From the NCBI RefSeq assembly GCF_000422345.1, contig NZ_AULP01000006.1, positions 124,001 to 188,000 on the forward strand: a stretch of 64,000 nucleotides of DNA, in the 5' to 3' direction. The notes beneath the pieces were generated by a model. The model was not told the origin of the DNA, did no database searches, and saw only the letters and a program-made list of their open reading frames with translations. Position numbers and translations under genes: made by a program. Of this stretch, positions 1 to 9,512 are shown piece by piece (position 1 is the first letter of the stretch; each line of letters opens with the position of its first letter). Source of the DNA: Neomelitea salexigens DSM 19753. Its GTDB lineage: Bacteria; Pseudomonadota; Gammaproteobacteria; Pseudomonadales; Spongiibacteraceae.

Positions 1-77
1 ACAGGGCAGCTATTCTACTCGCTAGATTTTGCTTTCGGTAGTCTTGCGCTCAGAAAATAACCAGTGTAACGACCCCG

Positions 78-941
78 CTAAGGTCGACTGAAAAGGCGGA
101 GTTCGTAGTTGACTGCATCGGCCGCCGGGGCGGCGATTTCCAAGGCAATATGCACGGGCTGGCCGCTTTCGAGCTGGGACAGGGCGTTCAGCTCGCCGGC
201 CAGGTACTCGCTTGGATAGAACAGGCGGCTGGCTAACTCAATACCGTGAATATTACTGAAACGCAGTTGTAGCAGGGGGAAGTCGCGTGCGCCATCTGCC
301 TTGTTGAGCAGAATGGCATCTACCTTGAAGGCATCGGCAACGTCGGGGTGGGGGCGAACAAGGAGCTTTTGGCTAATAATGTCGCGACTTGGCTGCGGTC
401 CGGGTGTAGGTTGATTTGGCAGGCAGGTCAGCGCCAGCTGTGCACACTGGGATAACGCAAACGCTTTAATCTCTGGTGGCAGGTTTGGGTGGCTGAGTAA
501 GTAGCTCCTTTGCCAGTACGTCCACTGAGCCAGTAGGGCTATCAGCGCCAGGCTATTTACTAGTAGCCAAGGCCAGCGACGTCGCGCTCGCGGTTGATGA
601 AATTCAAAGCCGTGGTCGTTGGTGGACAAGCCTTCAAGCAGTTCGGGGCCGAGCTGCTTGTCGCTGCCAGCTGCGGTGGTTTCGTCCGAATTGTTTGAGT
701 CCGGTTCGGGTGAGTCTTTTGCGGGTGCGGGGCTGGTCGTCGGCGCCACTAGCGCGTCAAAGGCCTCGCGCTGAGCGGGGGTTAGCTGCTCGGTGGCATT
801 GAACACGTGTTGGCAGACGCCGCAGCGAAGCAGGCCATTGGCGATGGCAAGGTCGGAAAATTGACAGCGAAAGCGGGTGTCGCAGGCTGGGCAACACACG
901 CTGTCGAGCAAGTTGTCGTTTGCGTTATGGGCGTCTGGCAT
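78..941 (-). CDS. DUF3426 zinc-ribbon membrane protein
   Basis: The N-terminus carries a zinc ribbon of the MJ0042 type (CPAC near residue 18 and CGVC near residue 41). An acidic, low-complexity linker follows, then one membrane segment at about residues 123-143 (WPWLLVNSLALIALLAQW) and a C-terminal DUF3426 domain. The predicted topology is a cytoplasmic zinc finger with a periplasmic C-terminal domain. The molecular role of the family is not established. It lies directly downstream of prmA on the same strand with a 74-bp gap, as in many gammaproteobacteria where dusB-fis come next; those would lie outside the window. The ATG start lacks a strong Shine-Dalgarno. Family assignment is confident, function is unknown. 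Confidence 0.85.
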   Translation of the reverse strand: MPDAHNANDNLLDSVCCPACDTRFRCQFSDLAIANGLLRCGVCQHVFNATEQLTPAQREAFDALVAPTTSPAPAKDSPEPDSNNSDETTAAGSDKQLGPELLEGLSTNDHGFEFHQPRARRRWPWLLVNSLALIALLAQWTYWQRSYLLSHPNLPPEIKAFALSQCAQLALTCLPNQPTPGPQPSRDIISQKLLVRPHPDVADAFKVDAILLNKADGARDFPLLQLRFSNIHGIELASRLFYPSEYLAGELNALSQLESGQPVHIALEIAAPAADAVNYELRLFSRP

Positions 942-1015
942 ATCTGTGGTGCCGGGGCTGGGCAGTCCTCACTGCGATTCGTGGAGCAGAGTATAGGGGC
1001 TGTCTTCAGTCGATG

Positions 1016-1909
1016 CTACTTGGCCGGCTCGCTGTTGCGCTTGCCGCTGATACGGAGCCATTCTTCCCGCTGTTCGCTAGCCAGGCCGACAAACCAGCGC
1101 TGGTAGCATTGCTTAATCGTGTCGCCTTGGCTGTCCAGTATGCCCGACAGGCAAATGGGCGCGCCAGGGTCCAGGCAGCCGGCAAGGGTCGGCGCCAACT
1201 CCATCAGCGGCCCGGCTAAAATATTGGCGAGCAACACGTCGCCGTGAAGGCCCGGTGGAACCTCCTCGGGGAGATAACACGCCAGTTTGTCGGGGTCGAT
1301 ATTATTGCGCGTGGCATTTTCGCTGGTGGCCTGCAGCGCTTGTGGATCGGTGTCGACGGCAATCAGTTTTTCTGCGCCCAGTAGCAGCGCGGCAATCCCG
1401 AGAATACCTGAGCCGCAGCCGTAGTCGACGACGGTTTTGCCGGTCAGGGGTTGGCTGTCTAGCCAGGCGAGGCACAGCCAGGTCGTCGGGTGGGTGCCGG
1501 TTCCGAAAGCCAGGCCGGGGTCCAGCAGTATATTTACTGCCGTTGGATCGACGGGTTCGCGCCAACTTGGGCAAATCCATAGTTGCTTGCCGCATTGAAG
1601 TGGTTGGTAGCTGTCCATCCACTCGCGAATCCAGTCTCGATCTTCAAGAATCTCGATGCGATGCTTGGGGAGCTCGCCTACGAGAGCGTTCAATTGTGCC
1701 AGGACCGTGACCATGTCTGTGTCGGCTTGGAACATACCGGTGACGCGGGTGTGCTGCCAGATTGGGGTGTGGCCGATGGGAGGCTCAAAAAGCGGTTGAT
1801 CGGCATTGTCTTCAAGGGTCACCGATGCGGCGCCGCAGTCCAGTAGGGCATCCTCAAGGGCAGAGGCGGAGTCGGGGTTGGCGTCGAGGCGGATCTGTAG
1901 CCAGCTCAT
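1016..1909 (-). CDS. prmA: Ribosomal protein L11 methyltransferase PrmA
   Basis: SAM-dependent methyltransferase that trimethylates ribosomal protein L11. The glycine-rich SAM motif DYGCGSGILGIAALLLGA and the downstream NILAGPL (the N-[IL]-L-A motif of the family) are both present. The N-terminal substrate-recognition domain starts with MSWLQIRL. The reading frame stays open 19 codons further upstream, but that part is not PrmA-like and overlaps the accC terminator, so the ATG at 1909 is chosen; it gives 297 residues, the usual family length. Because a terminator separates it from accC, it probably has its own promoter and is transcribed with the DUF3426 gene. Confidence 0.96.
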   Translation of the reverse strand: MSWLQIRLDANPDSASALEDALLDCGAASVTLEDNADQPLFEPPIGHTPIWQHTRVTGMFQADTDMVTVLAQLNALVGELPKHRIEILEDRDWIREWMDSYQPLQCGKQLWICPSWREPVDPTAVNILLDPGLAFGTGTHPTTWLCLAWLDSQPLTGKTVVDYGCGSGILGIAALLLGAEKLIAVDTDPQALQATSENATRNNIDPDKLACYLPEEVPPGLHGDVLLANILAGPLMELAPTLAGCLDPGAPICLSGILDSQGDTIKQCYQRWFVGLASEQREEWLRISGKRNSEPAK

Positions 1910-1931
1910 GTCAGGTCTCGGTAGCAAAAAT

Positions 1932-1955
1932 AAAAAAGGGGCCTGTTGGCCCCTT
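1932..1955 (-). terminator. Rho-independent terminator after accC
   Basis: Read on the minus strand, an 8-bp stem AAGGGGCC/GGCCCCTT (1936-1943 and 1948-1955) with a 4-nt loop is followed by a run of T residues. It lies about 28 bp past the accC stop codon and just before prmA, so it should end the aroQ-accB-accC transcript. Confidence 0.85.
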
Positions 1956-1982
1956 GTCGGTGTCAATGAAAACCGGAGTAAA

Positions 1983-3323
1983 TCAGATTTTCAGTTTCTT
2001 TTCGAGATAGTGGATGCTGACGCCGCCCTTGGCAAAGGCATTGTCGCGCACCAAATCGCGGTGCAGCTCGGTGTTCGTACGGATGCCGTCTACGACCAGC
2101 TCGTCCAGCGCGGTGCGCATGCGGCTTAATGCCGACTCGCGGTCGTCGCCCCAGGTGATGATCTTGGCGATCATCGAGTCGTAGTGGGGAGGCACGGTAT
2201 AGCCGCTGTAGAGGTGGGAGTCGACGCGCACACCAAGACCGCCGGGTGCGTGGAAGTGCTTGATGTTACCCGGGCAGGGCATAAAGGTTTTTGGATCTTC
2301 GGCGTTGATCCGGCACTCGAAAGCATGGCCGCTAACCACGATGTCTTCCTGACGAAGGCTCAGGGGTTCACCGCCTGCGATCTTGAGTTGCTCTTTGATC
2401 AGGTCGACGCCGGTGACCATTTCGCTAACCGGGTGCTCAACCTGAATACGGGTGTTCATTTCAATGAAGAAGAACTGGCCGTCCTCGTAGAGAAATTCAA
2501 AGGTGCCTGCGCCGCGATAGTTGAGGGTTTTACAGGCCTCAACACAAGACATCGCCACTTCGTTGCGCACGTCATCGGGAATACCCGGGGCGGGGGCTTC
2601 TTCCAGCACCTTCTGGTGGCGGCGCTGTAAAGAGCAGTCGCGATCCCCGAGGTGAATGGCGTTGCCCTGGCCATCGGCGAGTACCTGAATCTCCACGTGC
2701 CGTGGATTCTCCAGGAATTTCTCGATGTATACGGTATCGTCACCAAAGGCCGCCTTGGCTTCCGACTGGGTAACATATACCGCGTTAAGCAGTGCGGCTT
2801 CGCTGTGAACCACTCGCATGCCGCGTCCACCACCACCGGCAGCCGCTTTGATAATTACCGGATAGCCAATTTTGCGGGCGATGCTCAGGGTGCGGTCATT
2901 GTCCTGCGTAATGGGCCCGTCAGAGCCCGGCACCGTGGGAACGCCGGCTTTTTTCATGGCCTGAATGGCCGACACTTTGTCGCCCATCATGCGAATGACG
3001 TCGGCAGTCGGGCCGATAAAGGTAAACCCGCTGTTCTCAACCTGCTCGGCAAAGTCGGCATTTTCAGCGAGGAAGCCGTAGCCGGGGTGAATGGCGACGG
3101 CGTCGGTGATTTCTGCTGCGCTGATAATGGCAGGAATGTTCAAGTAGCTAGCGGGTGAGGGAGCTGGCCCAATGCAAACCGACTCGTCAGCGAGGCGAAC
3201 GTGCATCAGGTCGCGGTCGGCGATGGAGTGCACGGCCACGGTTTTTATTCCCAGCTCCTTGCAGGCGCGCAAGATGCGCAGCGCGATTTCGCCACGGTTG
3301 GCGATAACGACTTTTTTAAGCAT
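1983..3323 (-). CDS. accC: Acetyl-CoA carboxylase, biotin carboxylase subunit AccC
   Basis: ATP-dependent carboxylation of the biotin carried by AccB, the first half-reaction of malonyl-CoA synthesis for fatty acids. The protein is 446 residues, the standard length of the free-standing subunit. Visible signatures are the N-terminal [17 protein letters not shown], the ATP-grasp glycine loop [12 protein letters not shown] near residue 160, and the [12 protein letters not shown] active-site segment near residue 290. The start ATG follows AGAGGA. It lies 44 bp downstream of accB in the same orientation and forms the usual accBC operon. A second biotin carboxylase at 38387 is a fused catabolic subunit and is distinct. 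Confidence 0.98.
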   Translation of the reverse strand: MLKKVVIANRGEIALRILRACKELGIKTVAVHSIADRDLMHVRLADESVCIGPAPSPASYLNIPAIISAAEITDAVAIHPGYGFLAENADFAEQVENSGFTFIGPTADVIRMMGDKVSAIQAMKKAGVPTVPGSDGPITQDNDRTLSIARKIGYPVIIKAAAGGGGRGMRVVHSEAALLNAVYVTQSEAKAAFGDDTVYIEKFLENPRHVEIQVLADGQGNAIHLGDRDCSLQRRHQKVLEEAPAPGIPDDVRNEVAMSCVEACKTLNYRGAGTFEFLYEDGQFFFIEMNTRIQVEHPVSEMVTGVDLIKEQLKIAGGEPLSLRQEDIVVSGHAFECRINAEDPKTFMPCPGNIKHFHAPGGLGVRVDSHLYSGYTVPPHYDSMIAKIITWGDDRESALSRMRTALDELVVDGIRTNTELHRDLVRDNAFAKGGVSIHYLEKKLKI

Positions 3324-3367
3324 GTGCTGTCCTCTGTGCAGTGATCGTGTGTGCGTGAATGGTGTGC

Positions 3368-3817
3368 TTACACGATGGTGATCAGAGGCTGGTCAAACTC
3401 CACGGGCTGCGCGTCGTCCAGCAAAATAGCTTCTACCACACCGGATTTGTCGGCTTCGATTTGGTTCATCATTTTCATTGCTTCGACAATGCAAACCACA
3501 TCGCCGGCTTTAACGTGCTGACCTACTTCAACAAAAGCGGGAGAGCCCGGTGACGGCGAGCGGTAAAAAGTGCCGACCATGGGCGACTTAATAACGTGGC
3601 CGTTAATTTTTGGCTCGGCCTCGGCGGCAGGTGCAGGCGCTGCTGCGGCAGGCGCCGCTGCAGGTACCGCCTGGCTAACGTACTGCGGCGCCGCCATCTG
3701 CACGCTACCACTGTTGCGGCTGATGCGCACCGATTCTTCGCCTTCCTTGATTTCCAGCTCGTCGATGTTGGACTCTTCGAGCAGTTCAATCAGTTTTTTT
3801 ACTTTCCTGATGTCCAT
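3368..3817 (-). CDS. accB: Acetyl-CoA carboxylase biotin carboxyl carrier protein AccB
   Basis: Carrier of the covalently bound biotin in acetyl-CoA carboxylase. The N-terminal helix ([20 protein letters not shown]) is typical. An Ala/Pro-rich flexible linker spans residues about 50-70, and the biotinyl domain carries EAMKMMNQI with the modified lysine at Lys115. A GTG six bases upstream is in frame, but the ATG at 3817 has the better spaced AGAGAG ribosome-binding site, giving 149 residues. The gene sits between aroQ and accC, all on the minus strand with short gaps. Confidence 0.97.
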   Translation of the reverse strand: MDIRKVKKLIELLEESNIDELEIKEGEESVRISRNSGSVQMAAPQYVSQAVPAAAPAAAAPAPAAEAEPKINGHVIKSPMVGTFYRSPSPGSPAFVEVGQHVKAGDVVCIVEAMKMMNQIEADKSGVVEAILLDDAQPVEFDQPLITIV

Positions 3818-3850
3818 AGTCACTCTCTTTTTTTAATGTGTTGTGAAGGG

Positions 3851-4291
3851 CTAGTCCTGCAGTTGTGACAGTGCGGCCTGCAGTGCCAGCAGGTAACCCT
3901 GTGGCCCCAGACCGCAAATCACCCCGCGGGCAATATCTGAAAAATAGGAGTGCTGGCGAAAGGGTTCACGGGCGTGAACGTTCGACAGGTGCACTTCGAT
4001 AAACGGAATGTCGACACCCAACAGTGCGTCGCGCAGGGCCACACTGCTGTGGGTGAAGGCTGCCGGATTGAAAATAATAAAATTAATGCCTTCGGGCCGG
4101 GCTTGGTGAATTCGCTCGATCAGCTCTACTTCGGCATTGCTCTGTAAGCATTGGAGGTGATGGCCCGCGGCGCTGGCAGCGTCTTGCAGCTGCTGATTGA
4201 TGTCCTCGAGGCTGTGGTGGCCGTAGACCTCGGGCTCTCTGGTGCCAAGTAAATTGAGGTTGGGGCCGTGCAGCACGAGTATCGATGCCAT
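3851..4291 (-). CDS. aroQ: 3-dehydroquinate dehydratase, type II
   Basis: Catalyses dehydration of 3-dehydroquinate to 3-dehydroshikimate in aromatic amino acid synthesis. The 146 residues match the type II dodecameric family. Signatures are [16 protein letters not shown] at the N-terminus (catalytic Arg and Tyr loop), [14 protein letters not shown] near residue 75 and [14 protein letters not shown] near residue 100. First gene of an aroQ-accB-accC operon, an arrangement common in gammaproteobacteria; accB starts 33 bp downstream. Confidence 0.97.
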   Translation of the reverse strand: MASILVLHGPNLNLLGTREPEVYGHHSLEDINQQLQDAASAAGHHLQCLQSNAEVELIERIHQARPEGINFIIFNPAAFTHSSVALRDALLGVDIPFIEVHLSNVHAREPFRQHSYFSDIARGVICGLGPQGYLLALQAALSQLQD

Positions 4292-4432
4292 GTTTCACCG
4301 GGGTTTGCTAGAGAAATTTCGCGTAGTTTGCCGCAATTGAAAAAGCGAGTCCAACGAATTTGGTGAATTTTTTAAGATGGCCGCAAGTTTCCCGCAAGAT
4401 TGCAGACAATGGCAGGTTTTTCCCCGAAGTAA

Positions 4433-4460
4433 GTGTTTTCAGTGCTAACACTGAAAACAC
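4433..4460 (-). terminator. Perfect 12-bp hairpin after dsbD
   Basis: The arms GTGTTTTCAGTG (4433-4444) and CACTGAAAACAC (4449-4460) are perfectly complementary around a CTAA loop. The hairpin begins 4 bp after the dsbD stop codon. On the minus strand it is followed by TTACTTC rather than a long T tract, so termination efficiency is uncertain. It may instead act as a 3' end stabiliser. Confidence 0.6.
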
Positions 4461-4464
4461 GCCT

Positions 4465-6159
4465 TTAAGGACGCAAAATGGCCATTACTGTGTCTTTGCT
4501 GAGAATCTGTGGCAAGACCTGTGGCGGCTGGCTGAGATCGGCGGGGTAGTAGATGTACAGGGGGATGCCGTTGCGCTGGAAATCGGCCAACAGCTCGGTA
4601 ATCACGGGGTCGTAGCGGGTCCAGTCAGCAACCACATAGCTCACATTGGCGTGCTCGAATGCGTCGCGGATGTCATCGGTATTGAGAACCAGCGCTTCAT
4701 TGGCCGCGCATGTGATACACCAGTCGGCGGTGACATCGAGGAAAACGTTGCGGCCTGATTCACGCAGGCTTTGTATTTGGCTGCGGTCGAAACCGGTTTG
4801 GCTGTTTGCGGGCGCCGGGCGTTGCAGGCCGCTGTGAAGCAACAGCGGGATGGCCAGCGCGGTGATGGCTGCCAAGGCTTTCCCGCGTTTACCCAGGGGC
4901 CACAGCCAGATGCCAAAGCCCAGCAGGAGCCAGGTAATCAGCGTGGCTGCCATGGCATCGGCGCCGTTCTGACGACCGACCACCCACGCCAGCCAAATGG
5001 CCGTGGCCAGCAAGGGAAAAGCCATAAACTGGCGCAGATGTAACATCCAGTCGCCGGGCTTGGGTAACAACTTTAGCCATTGCGGGAAGAGGGTTAATAG
5101 CAGCACGGGCGCTGCCATACCGGCCCCCAAGCTCGCGAACACTAGCAGCGCGACGCCGGGTGGCTGGCTGGCGGCGTAGCCGATAGCGCTGCCCATAAAG
5201 GGCGCGGTACAGGGACTGGCAACCAGTGTGGCGAGCACGCCGGTGAAGAAGCTGCCGCGATAGCCGGGTTCGCGGCTGATGTCGGCGCCGACATTCATCC
5301 ATTTGCCACTCAACTCAAAGAGTCCGAGCAGGTTGAGTGACAGCACAAAAAAGAGGCTGGCGAGCAGCGAAACAAATAGCGGAGACTGCAGTTGGAAGCC
5401 CCAGCCGATTGCTTGTCCGGCGTTTTGAAGGGTGATCAGTAATGCGGCGACCAGCACAAAACTCAGCACCACGCCGGCGCTGTAGATGAGGCCGTGACTG
5501 GCCGGGCTGCCCTGGTGAGCATTGCTGAAACTGAGCACCTTTAAGCCGAGTACCGGGAATACGCAGGGCATCAGGTTGAGAATCGCGCCGCCAATAGCGG
5601 CAAGGATCAGGGTGATCAGCAGGCCGCGGTTCTCAGCTGGTGCAGAAAGCGCTGCGGCGGGAGTAGGTGCCGGAGTATCAACTTCAGTGAACACGCCCTG
5701 GGCATCGCTGCTGAAGGTTTGGCTGCGGGGCGGGTAGCACAGACCTGCGTCTGCGCAGCCCTGAGAGACCACGGTGAGTTGGAGGTTGGCAGTGTCGCTG
5801 ACGTCCAGCTGCAGCGTTGTGCCGTGATAGTAGACTTCGGTTTTACCAAAATACGGGTCGTCTTTGACCTTGCCTGGTGAAAACTCTACCGTGGCATCGA
5901 CGGGTTGGCCATCGCGACTGAGGCTTACGGCAAAACGTTCGCGGTAAAGGTAGTAGCCCTCGGCGATTTGCCAATCGATGCGCAGCCCATTGTCACTGCT
6001 AATGCTGGCTTTGTAGGCTTGTTCTACTGGTAAAAACTGCGCGCCTTGAGCAAAGCCATTTGCACTAAGGTCGGTATTGCTGGAGGAGCTAAAGGGGTCG
6101 CTGGCGTAGCTAAAGAAGCTGGCACTGACTATACAAAACAGTAATAAAAACCGGTTCAT
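4465..6159 (-). CDS. dsbD: Thiol:disulfide interchange protein DsbD
   Basis: Inner-membrane reductant shuttle that passes electrons from cytoplasmic thioredoxin to periplasmic proteins such as DsbC and cytochrome c maturation factors. Three parts are visible: a signal peptide (residues 1-19) and N-terminal domain with Cys135 and Cys141; a central membrane domain of about eight helices with the cysteines in LMPCVFPVLGLKV and ASPCTAPFMG; and a C-terminal thioredoxin-like domain with Cys481-Ile-Thr-Cys484. The 564 residues match the Escherichia coli protein in length. It reads divergently from the copper chaperone gene at 6294, which may reflect a shared role in copper/thiol handling of the periplasm (inference). 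Confidence 0.95.
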   Translation of the reverse strand: MNRFLLLFCIVSASFFSYASDPFSSSSNTDLSANGFAQGAQFLPVEQAYKASISSDNGLRIDWQIAEGYYLYRERFAVSLSRDGQPVDATVEFSPGKVKDDPYFGKTEVYYHGTTLQLDVSDTANLQLTVVSQGCADAGLCYPPRSQTFSSDAQGVFTEVDTPAPTPAAALSAPAENRGLLITLILAAIGGAILNLMPCVFPVLGLKVLSFSNAHQGSPASHGLIYSAGVVLSFVLVAALLITLQNAGQAIGWGFQLQSPLFVSLLASLFFVLSLNLLGLFELSGKWMNVGADISREPGYRGSFFTGVLATLVASPCTAPFMGSAIGYAASQPPGVALLVFASLGAGMAAPVLLLTLFPQWLKLLPKPGDWMLHLRQFMAFPLLATAIWLAWVVGRQNGADAMAATLITWLLLGFGIWLWPLGKRGKALAAITALAIPLLLHSGLQRPAPANSQTGFDRSQIQSLRESGRNVFLDVTADWCITCAANEALVLNTDDIRDAFEHANVSYVVADWTRYDPVITELLADFQRNGIPLYIYYPADLSQPPQVLPQILSKDTVMAILRP

Positions 6160-6293
6160 AAATACTATCGCTGCAAAGTGGCGTTATCATAGGGCGCAAT
6201 ACGCGGCGTTGCCTCACGGCTTAAGCCTCCGACGGCGCCCATGGTAAGTCAGATCGAGGGTGCTGTCTTGCACCGCGAAACCTGGAGAACGTT

Positions 6294-6752
6294 ATGACCC
6301 GCAAATGGCTGCTTTTACTCACCGCAATTTTGCCGTTTAGTGCAGCGGCTGTTGAGCTGCGCGATCCGGTGGTGCGCGGCCTGCCACCGGGGCAAAAAAA
6401 CACTGCGGCGTTTTTTTCGGTTACCAATCCGTCGTCGCAAACGGTGACGCTGCGGGCCGGAACCAGTGACGTTGCCGGCCGCGTGGAAATTCACAGCAAC
6501 TCGCAGCGCAACGGCATGATGGCGATGCGCAAAGAAGATAGTGTGGCGATTGCGCCGGGGCAAACACTGGATTTTGTGCCCGGTGGTAACCATTTAATGT
6601 TGATTAATTTGAAGCAGCCGCTGCGCCATGGCGAGCGGGTGCATTTCAGTTTGCTGATTGATGGCGATGTCGTGCAGGTGGAAGCGCCGGTGCGCAGCGT
6701 ACTGAACGAGCCTGCGTCTGGGCATCACCATCATCACGGAGGAGCGCACTAA
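6294..6752 (+). CDS. Periplasmic copper chaperone PCu(A)C family protein
   Basis: Secreted copper-binding protein of the PCu(A)C/DUF461 family, which delivers Cu(I) to cytochrome oxidase. A signal peptide (MTRKWLLLLTAILPFSAAA) is followed by the metal-site pattern: His in VEIHSN, Met residues in GMMAMR and the closing HLML near residue 102. The C-terminus ends in a His cluster (GHHHHHGGAH) that could add copper capacity. CTGGAG precedes the ATG. The next gene starts in the TAATG overlap, so the two are translationally coupled. Confidence 0.88.
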   Translation: MTRKWLLLLTAILPFSAAAVELRDPVVRGLPPGQKNTAAFFSVTNPSSQTVTLRAGTSDVAGRVEIHSNSQRNGMMAMRKEDSVAIAPGQTLDFVPGGNHLMLINLKQPLRHGERVHFSLLIDGDVVQVEAPVRSVLNEPASGHHHHHGGAH

Positions 6753-7789
6753 TGTTAAAACAGCGTTTAAGCGACGGTTATTTTGCTGCTAAGGAGGCGC
6801 TGCAGGACTGGCTTGGCAACCGCAATGTCGCGCGTTTGGCCGGTATTGTCGGCCTCGTTTATGTTCTTTTGGTAACCGGTTTCGGTATGTATTGGAGCCT
6901 GACGCCGGATCACCCACCCCTGCAATACGACCGCGACAATGGCAGTCGCGCGGTGGTTGGCACTGCGACCACCTCTGCGTTGATTGACGTTGCTGAAATA
7001 TTGCTCGACAAGCCCGGCGGCTTTCTCAGCAACGACATTACTCCCCCGGGCGTACTGATGGACAATATGCCCGCATGGGAATACGGCGTGTTGATGCAGG
7101 TGCGCGATCTGAGTCGAGCCATGCGAGAAAGTTACAGCCGTTCGCAGTCGCAGTCTCAGGAAGATCCCGACCTTGCGAAGGCGGAGCCGCGTTTCAATTT
7201 TTCCTCGAACAGTTGGGCGGTACCGGCTTCCGAATCGGAGTATCGCCAGGGTATTCGCTATCTCAAGGCCTACCGCAGCCGCCTCAGCGATGTCGACCAG
7301 CCTCAGGCGCAATTCTATGCTCGCGCCGATAACCTGCGTTACTGGCTGTCTGTGGTCGAGTCGCGGTTGGGCAGCCTCTCGCAGCGACTCAGTTCCAGCG
7401 TCGGGCGTCCGCGGGTTAACACCGACCTGGCAAATGATCCCAGTGCGCGCCAGTCTACGCCGTCGGCCTCTGAGCAACGGGTGAAAACACCGTGGCTGCA
7501 GATCGACAATGTGTTCTTTGAATCGCGTGGCAGTGCATGGGCCCTGATTCATTTTTTGAAAGCGGCCGAACAAGACTTTGCCGATGTGCTGGACAATAAA
7601 AATGCGACCGTCAGCTTGCGACAAATTATTCGTGAGCTGGAGGGAACTCAACAATTGTTGTTCAGCCCAATGGTGTTGAATGGCAGTGGTTTCGGCCTAT
7701 TGGCGAATCACTCTTTGGTAATGGCGTCGTACATTTCTCGCGCCAACGCTGCCATTATTGATTTACGCGATCTGTTAGCTCAAGGATAA
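6752..7789 (+). CDS. DUF2333 family membrane-anchored protein
   Basis: 345 residues with one N-terminal membrane segment (residues about 30-51, LAGIVGLVYVLLVTGFGMYW) and a large periplasmic part. The segments PPGVLMDNMPAWEYGVLMQVRD-like and the LRYWLSVVESRLGSLSQRL helix identify the DUF2333 family seen in Pseudomonas and relatives. No enzymatic motif is visible and the role of the family is unknown. Its start overlaps the stop of the copper chaperone gene by one base, and the YajG-like lipoprotein follows 3 bp after its stop. This indicates a three-gene operon for envelope proteins. Confidence 0.8.
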   Translation: MLKQRLSDGYFAAKEALQDWLGNRNVARLAGIVGLVYVLLVTGFGMYWSLTPDHPPLQYDRDNGSRAVVGTATTSALIDVAEILLDKPGGFLSNDITPPGVLMDNMPAWEYGVLMQVRDLSRAMRESYSRSQSQSQEDPDLAKAEPRFNFSSNSWAVPASESEYRQGIRYLKAYRSRLSDVDQPQAQFYARADNLRYWLSVVESRLGSLSQRLSSSVGRPRVNTDLANDPSARQSTPSASEQRVKTPWLQIDNVFFESRGSAWALIHFLKAAEQDFADVLDNKNATVSLRQIIRELEGTQQLLFSPMVLNGSGFGLLANHSLVMASYISRANAAIIDLRDLLAQG

Positions 7790-7792
7790 GTC

Positions 7793-8386
7793 ATGGTTCT
7801 TTCTCGTGCAGTAGTAAACGTATCGACGGTGCTCGCTGTTTTGGTATTGGCAGCGTGTGCGCAAAGTCCGCAAAAAATTACCGTTGCGCCTAGCTTTGAG
7901 CAAGCGCCCGAGCAGCAGCTTGCCCAGGGCCAGCCAGTGCATGTGCGTGTCAGCGATGGACGCAGCAATAAGGTACTTGGCAGCCGCGGCGGTGCCTACC
8001 GGGAGACGGCGTTGATCACCCTGCAAAACAGCCTGTCGCTGGCCGTGCAGCCGGTGTTAAAGGCGCGAATGAAGGCCATGGGTTTTGAAGTTGATAGCCT
8101 GAGTGCAGACACCGTCGACCTGCATATTGTGTTTGAGTCGCTGGTTTACAATCACCCCGAGCAAGAAGGGGTTGGGCACGATATGGATATGTTGGCGGTG
8201 GTGAAGGCTGAGGCAACGCGCAGTGACAGCCGCTATGAAGGGCGTTACCGAGTCAAACGCAAAGAGAAGTTTTTTAATGCCCCCAGCGAACCCCACAATG
8301 AGGAGCTGGTAAACAGCTTGGTGGTTGATGTGCTGGAAAGCATGCTTGCCGACCCGCAGTTGCAGAGTTTTCTGCTTGGCAAATGA
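7793..8386 (+). CDS. YajG-like lipoprotein
   Basis: A lipoprotein signal with lipobox LAAC puts the lipidated cysteine at Cys22. The mature part resembles the YajG family: an N-terminal strand region followed by VRVSDGRSNKVLGSRGG, then a mixed domain ending in a helical SLVVDVLESMLADPQLQSFL segment. Expected to be anchored in the outer membrane facing the periplasm; function is not known. It is the last gene of the PCu(A)C-DUF2333-YajG operon and is followed by a strong bidirectional terminator. Confidence 0.8.
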   Translation: MVLSRAVVNVSTVLAVLVLAACAQSPQKITVAPSFEQAPEQQLAQGQPVHVRVSDGRSNKVLGSRGGAYRETALITLQNSLSLAVQPVLKARMKAMGFEVDSLSADTVDLHIVFESLVYNHPEQEGVGHDMDMLAVVKAEATRSDSRYEGRYRVKRKEKFFNAPSEPHNEELVNSLVVDVLESMLADPQLQSFLLGK

Positions 8387-8403
8387 TTGACGAGAAACAA
8401 TAA

Positions 8404-8427
8404 AAAAGGCGCCGTGAGGCGCCTTTT
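8404..8427. terminator. Bidirectional terminator between convergent genes
   Basis: AAAAGGCGCC (8404-8413) and GGCGCCTTTT (8418-8427) form a perfect 10-bp stem around GTGA, with A and T tracts on the outer sides, so it can work from both directions. It separates the YajG-like gene (plus) from the PfkB kinase gene (minus). Confidence 0.9.
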
Positions 8428-8431
8428 GTCG

Positions 8432-9433
8432 TTACTGGCCAAGTACTTCTTGGCGCAGCTCGGCGTGCTTGGGGCCAGGCAGGCGAGGGCCGTAGTCAGA
8501 CACCACCTCCGCTGCGGCGCGACTGGCAAGTTTACCGGCCGCTTCCGCGCTGTGGCCTTGGCTGATAGCGTAGAGGAAGGCGCCAGCGAACATATCGCCG
8601 GCGCCGTTGGTATCTACCGCGTTGACTTTGCAGGGCGCGATGGAGTGCAGCTGCTCGCCATCAAAAACCAATGCACCCTTGGCGCCCAAAGTGATGGCAA
8701 ACTGTTTGGCAATCTGCTTGATTGCGCTCACCGCGTCATCCAGTGACTCGCTACCGGCCCACTGCAAGGCCTCGGCTTCGTTACAGAAAAGCAGGTCGAC
8801 ACCGTCGCCGAGCATGTCGCTGAGGCCGTCGCGGAAAAACTCCACCATGCCTGGGTCAGAGAAACTCAACGCGGTTTTAACGCCGTTTTGTTCTGCAACC
8901 TTGCGGCCGCGAATTGCCGCTGCGCGCCCTGAGTCAGAAGTAACCAAGTAGCCTTCCATGTAGTAGTAGGCAGAGTCGGCAAGGGCGGCCTCGTTGAGCT
9001 CTTTGACCGAAAGCTCCGCGCTAATGCCCAAGTGGGTATTCATGCTGCGCTCGGCATCTGGGCTGATCAATACCAGGCATTTTCCGGTAATGCCGCCATC
9101 GCGCTCGGCGTCGAAACCTGAATCAACGCCGGCGTCGCGTATATCGTTTAGGAAGAAGTCGCCGTGGCTGTCGGCGGCGACCTTGCAGGAATAGTAGCCC
9201 TTGGCACCAAAGTAGGCGGCGGCAACAACCGAGTTGCAGCCCGAACCACCGCTGGCCTGGCGAGAGTGAACCAGGTGGCCTTCAAGCTTGTCCAACAATT
9301 CCTGTTGGCGGGCCTCATCGACCAGTGTCATCAAGCCTTTTTCAACACCCATTTCAGTGAGTTCACTGTCTTGGACTTGAATTTCCGTGTCGACCAGTGC
9401 CGCGCCGATGCCGTAAACGTGATATTTTTTCAT
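8432..9433 (-). CDS. PfkB-family sugar/nucleoside kinase (adenosine kinase-like)
   Basis: Ribokinase-fold kinase of 333 residues. The first PfkB signature covers the ASGGSGCNSVVAAAYFG stretch (substrate and sugar contact, near residue 62). The second, VDTNGAGDMFAGAFLYAIS near residue 285, contains the anion hole and catalytic Asp. Overall arrangement and length fit the bacterial adenosine kinase-like clade; the true substrate (adenosine, inosine or a sugar) cannot be read from sequence. An in-frame TTG lies four codons upstream, but the ATG at 9433 is preferred. It is divergent from mrcB with about 80 bp between the starts. Confidence 0.85.
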   Translation of the reverse strand: MKKYHVYGIGAALVDTEIQVQDSELTEMGVEKGLMTLVDEARQQELLDKLEGHLVHSRQASGGSGCNSVVAAAYFGAKGYYSCKVAADSHGDFFLNDIRDAGVDSGFDAERDGGITGKCLVLISPDAERSMNTHLGISAELSVKELNEAALADSAYYYMEGYLVTSDSGRAAAIRGRKVAEQNGVKTALSFSDPGMVEFFRDGLSDMLGDGVDLLFCNEAEALQWAGSESLDDAVSAIKQIAKQFAITLGAKGALVFDGEQLHSIAPCKVNAVDTNGAGDMFAGAFLYAISQGHSAEAAGKLASRAAAEVVSDYGPRLPGPKHAELRQEVLGQ

Positions 9434-9512
9434 CTTATTTGCCAATAACTTGCAGTAAAGTGCGCGCTATTATCCGCGCCCACGTGGGATTTGCAATTCA
9501 ACGAGAGTTTTC

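Noticed and set aside
1-77. Search for a following gene or terminator after the DUF3426 gene
   Set aside because: Too short; no start codon with ribosome site and no hairpin seen, so nothing is called.
6767-7654. Long open frame on the minus strand opposite the DUF2333 gene
   Set aside because: It lies fully antisense to a well-supported gene, has Arg/His-rich shadow composition, no ribosome site and no recognisable domain.
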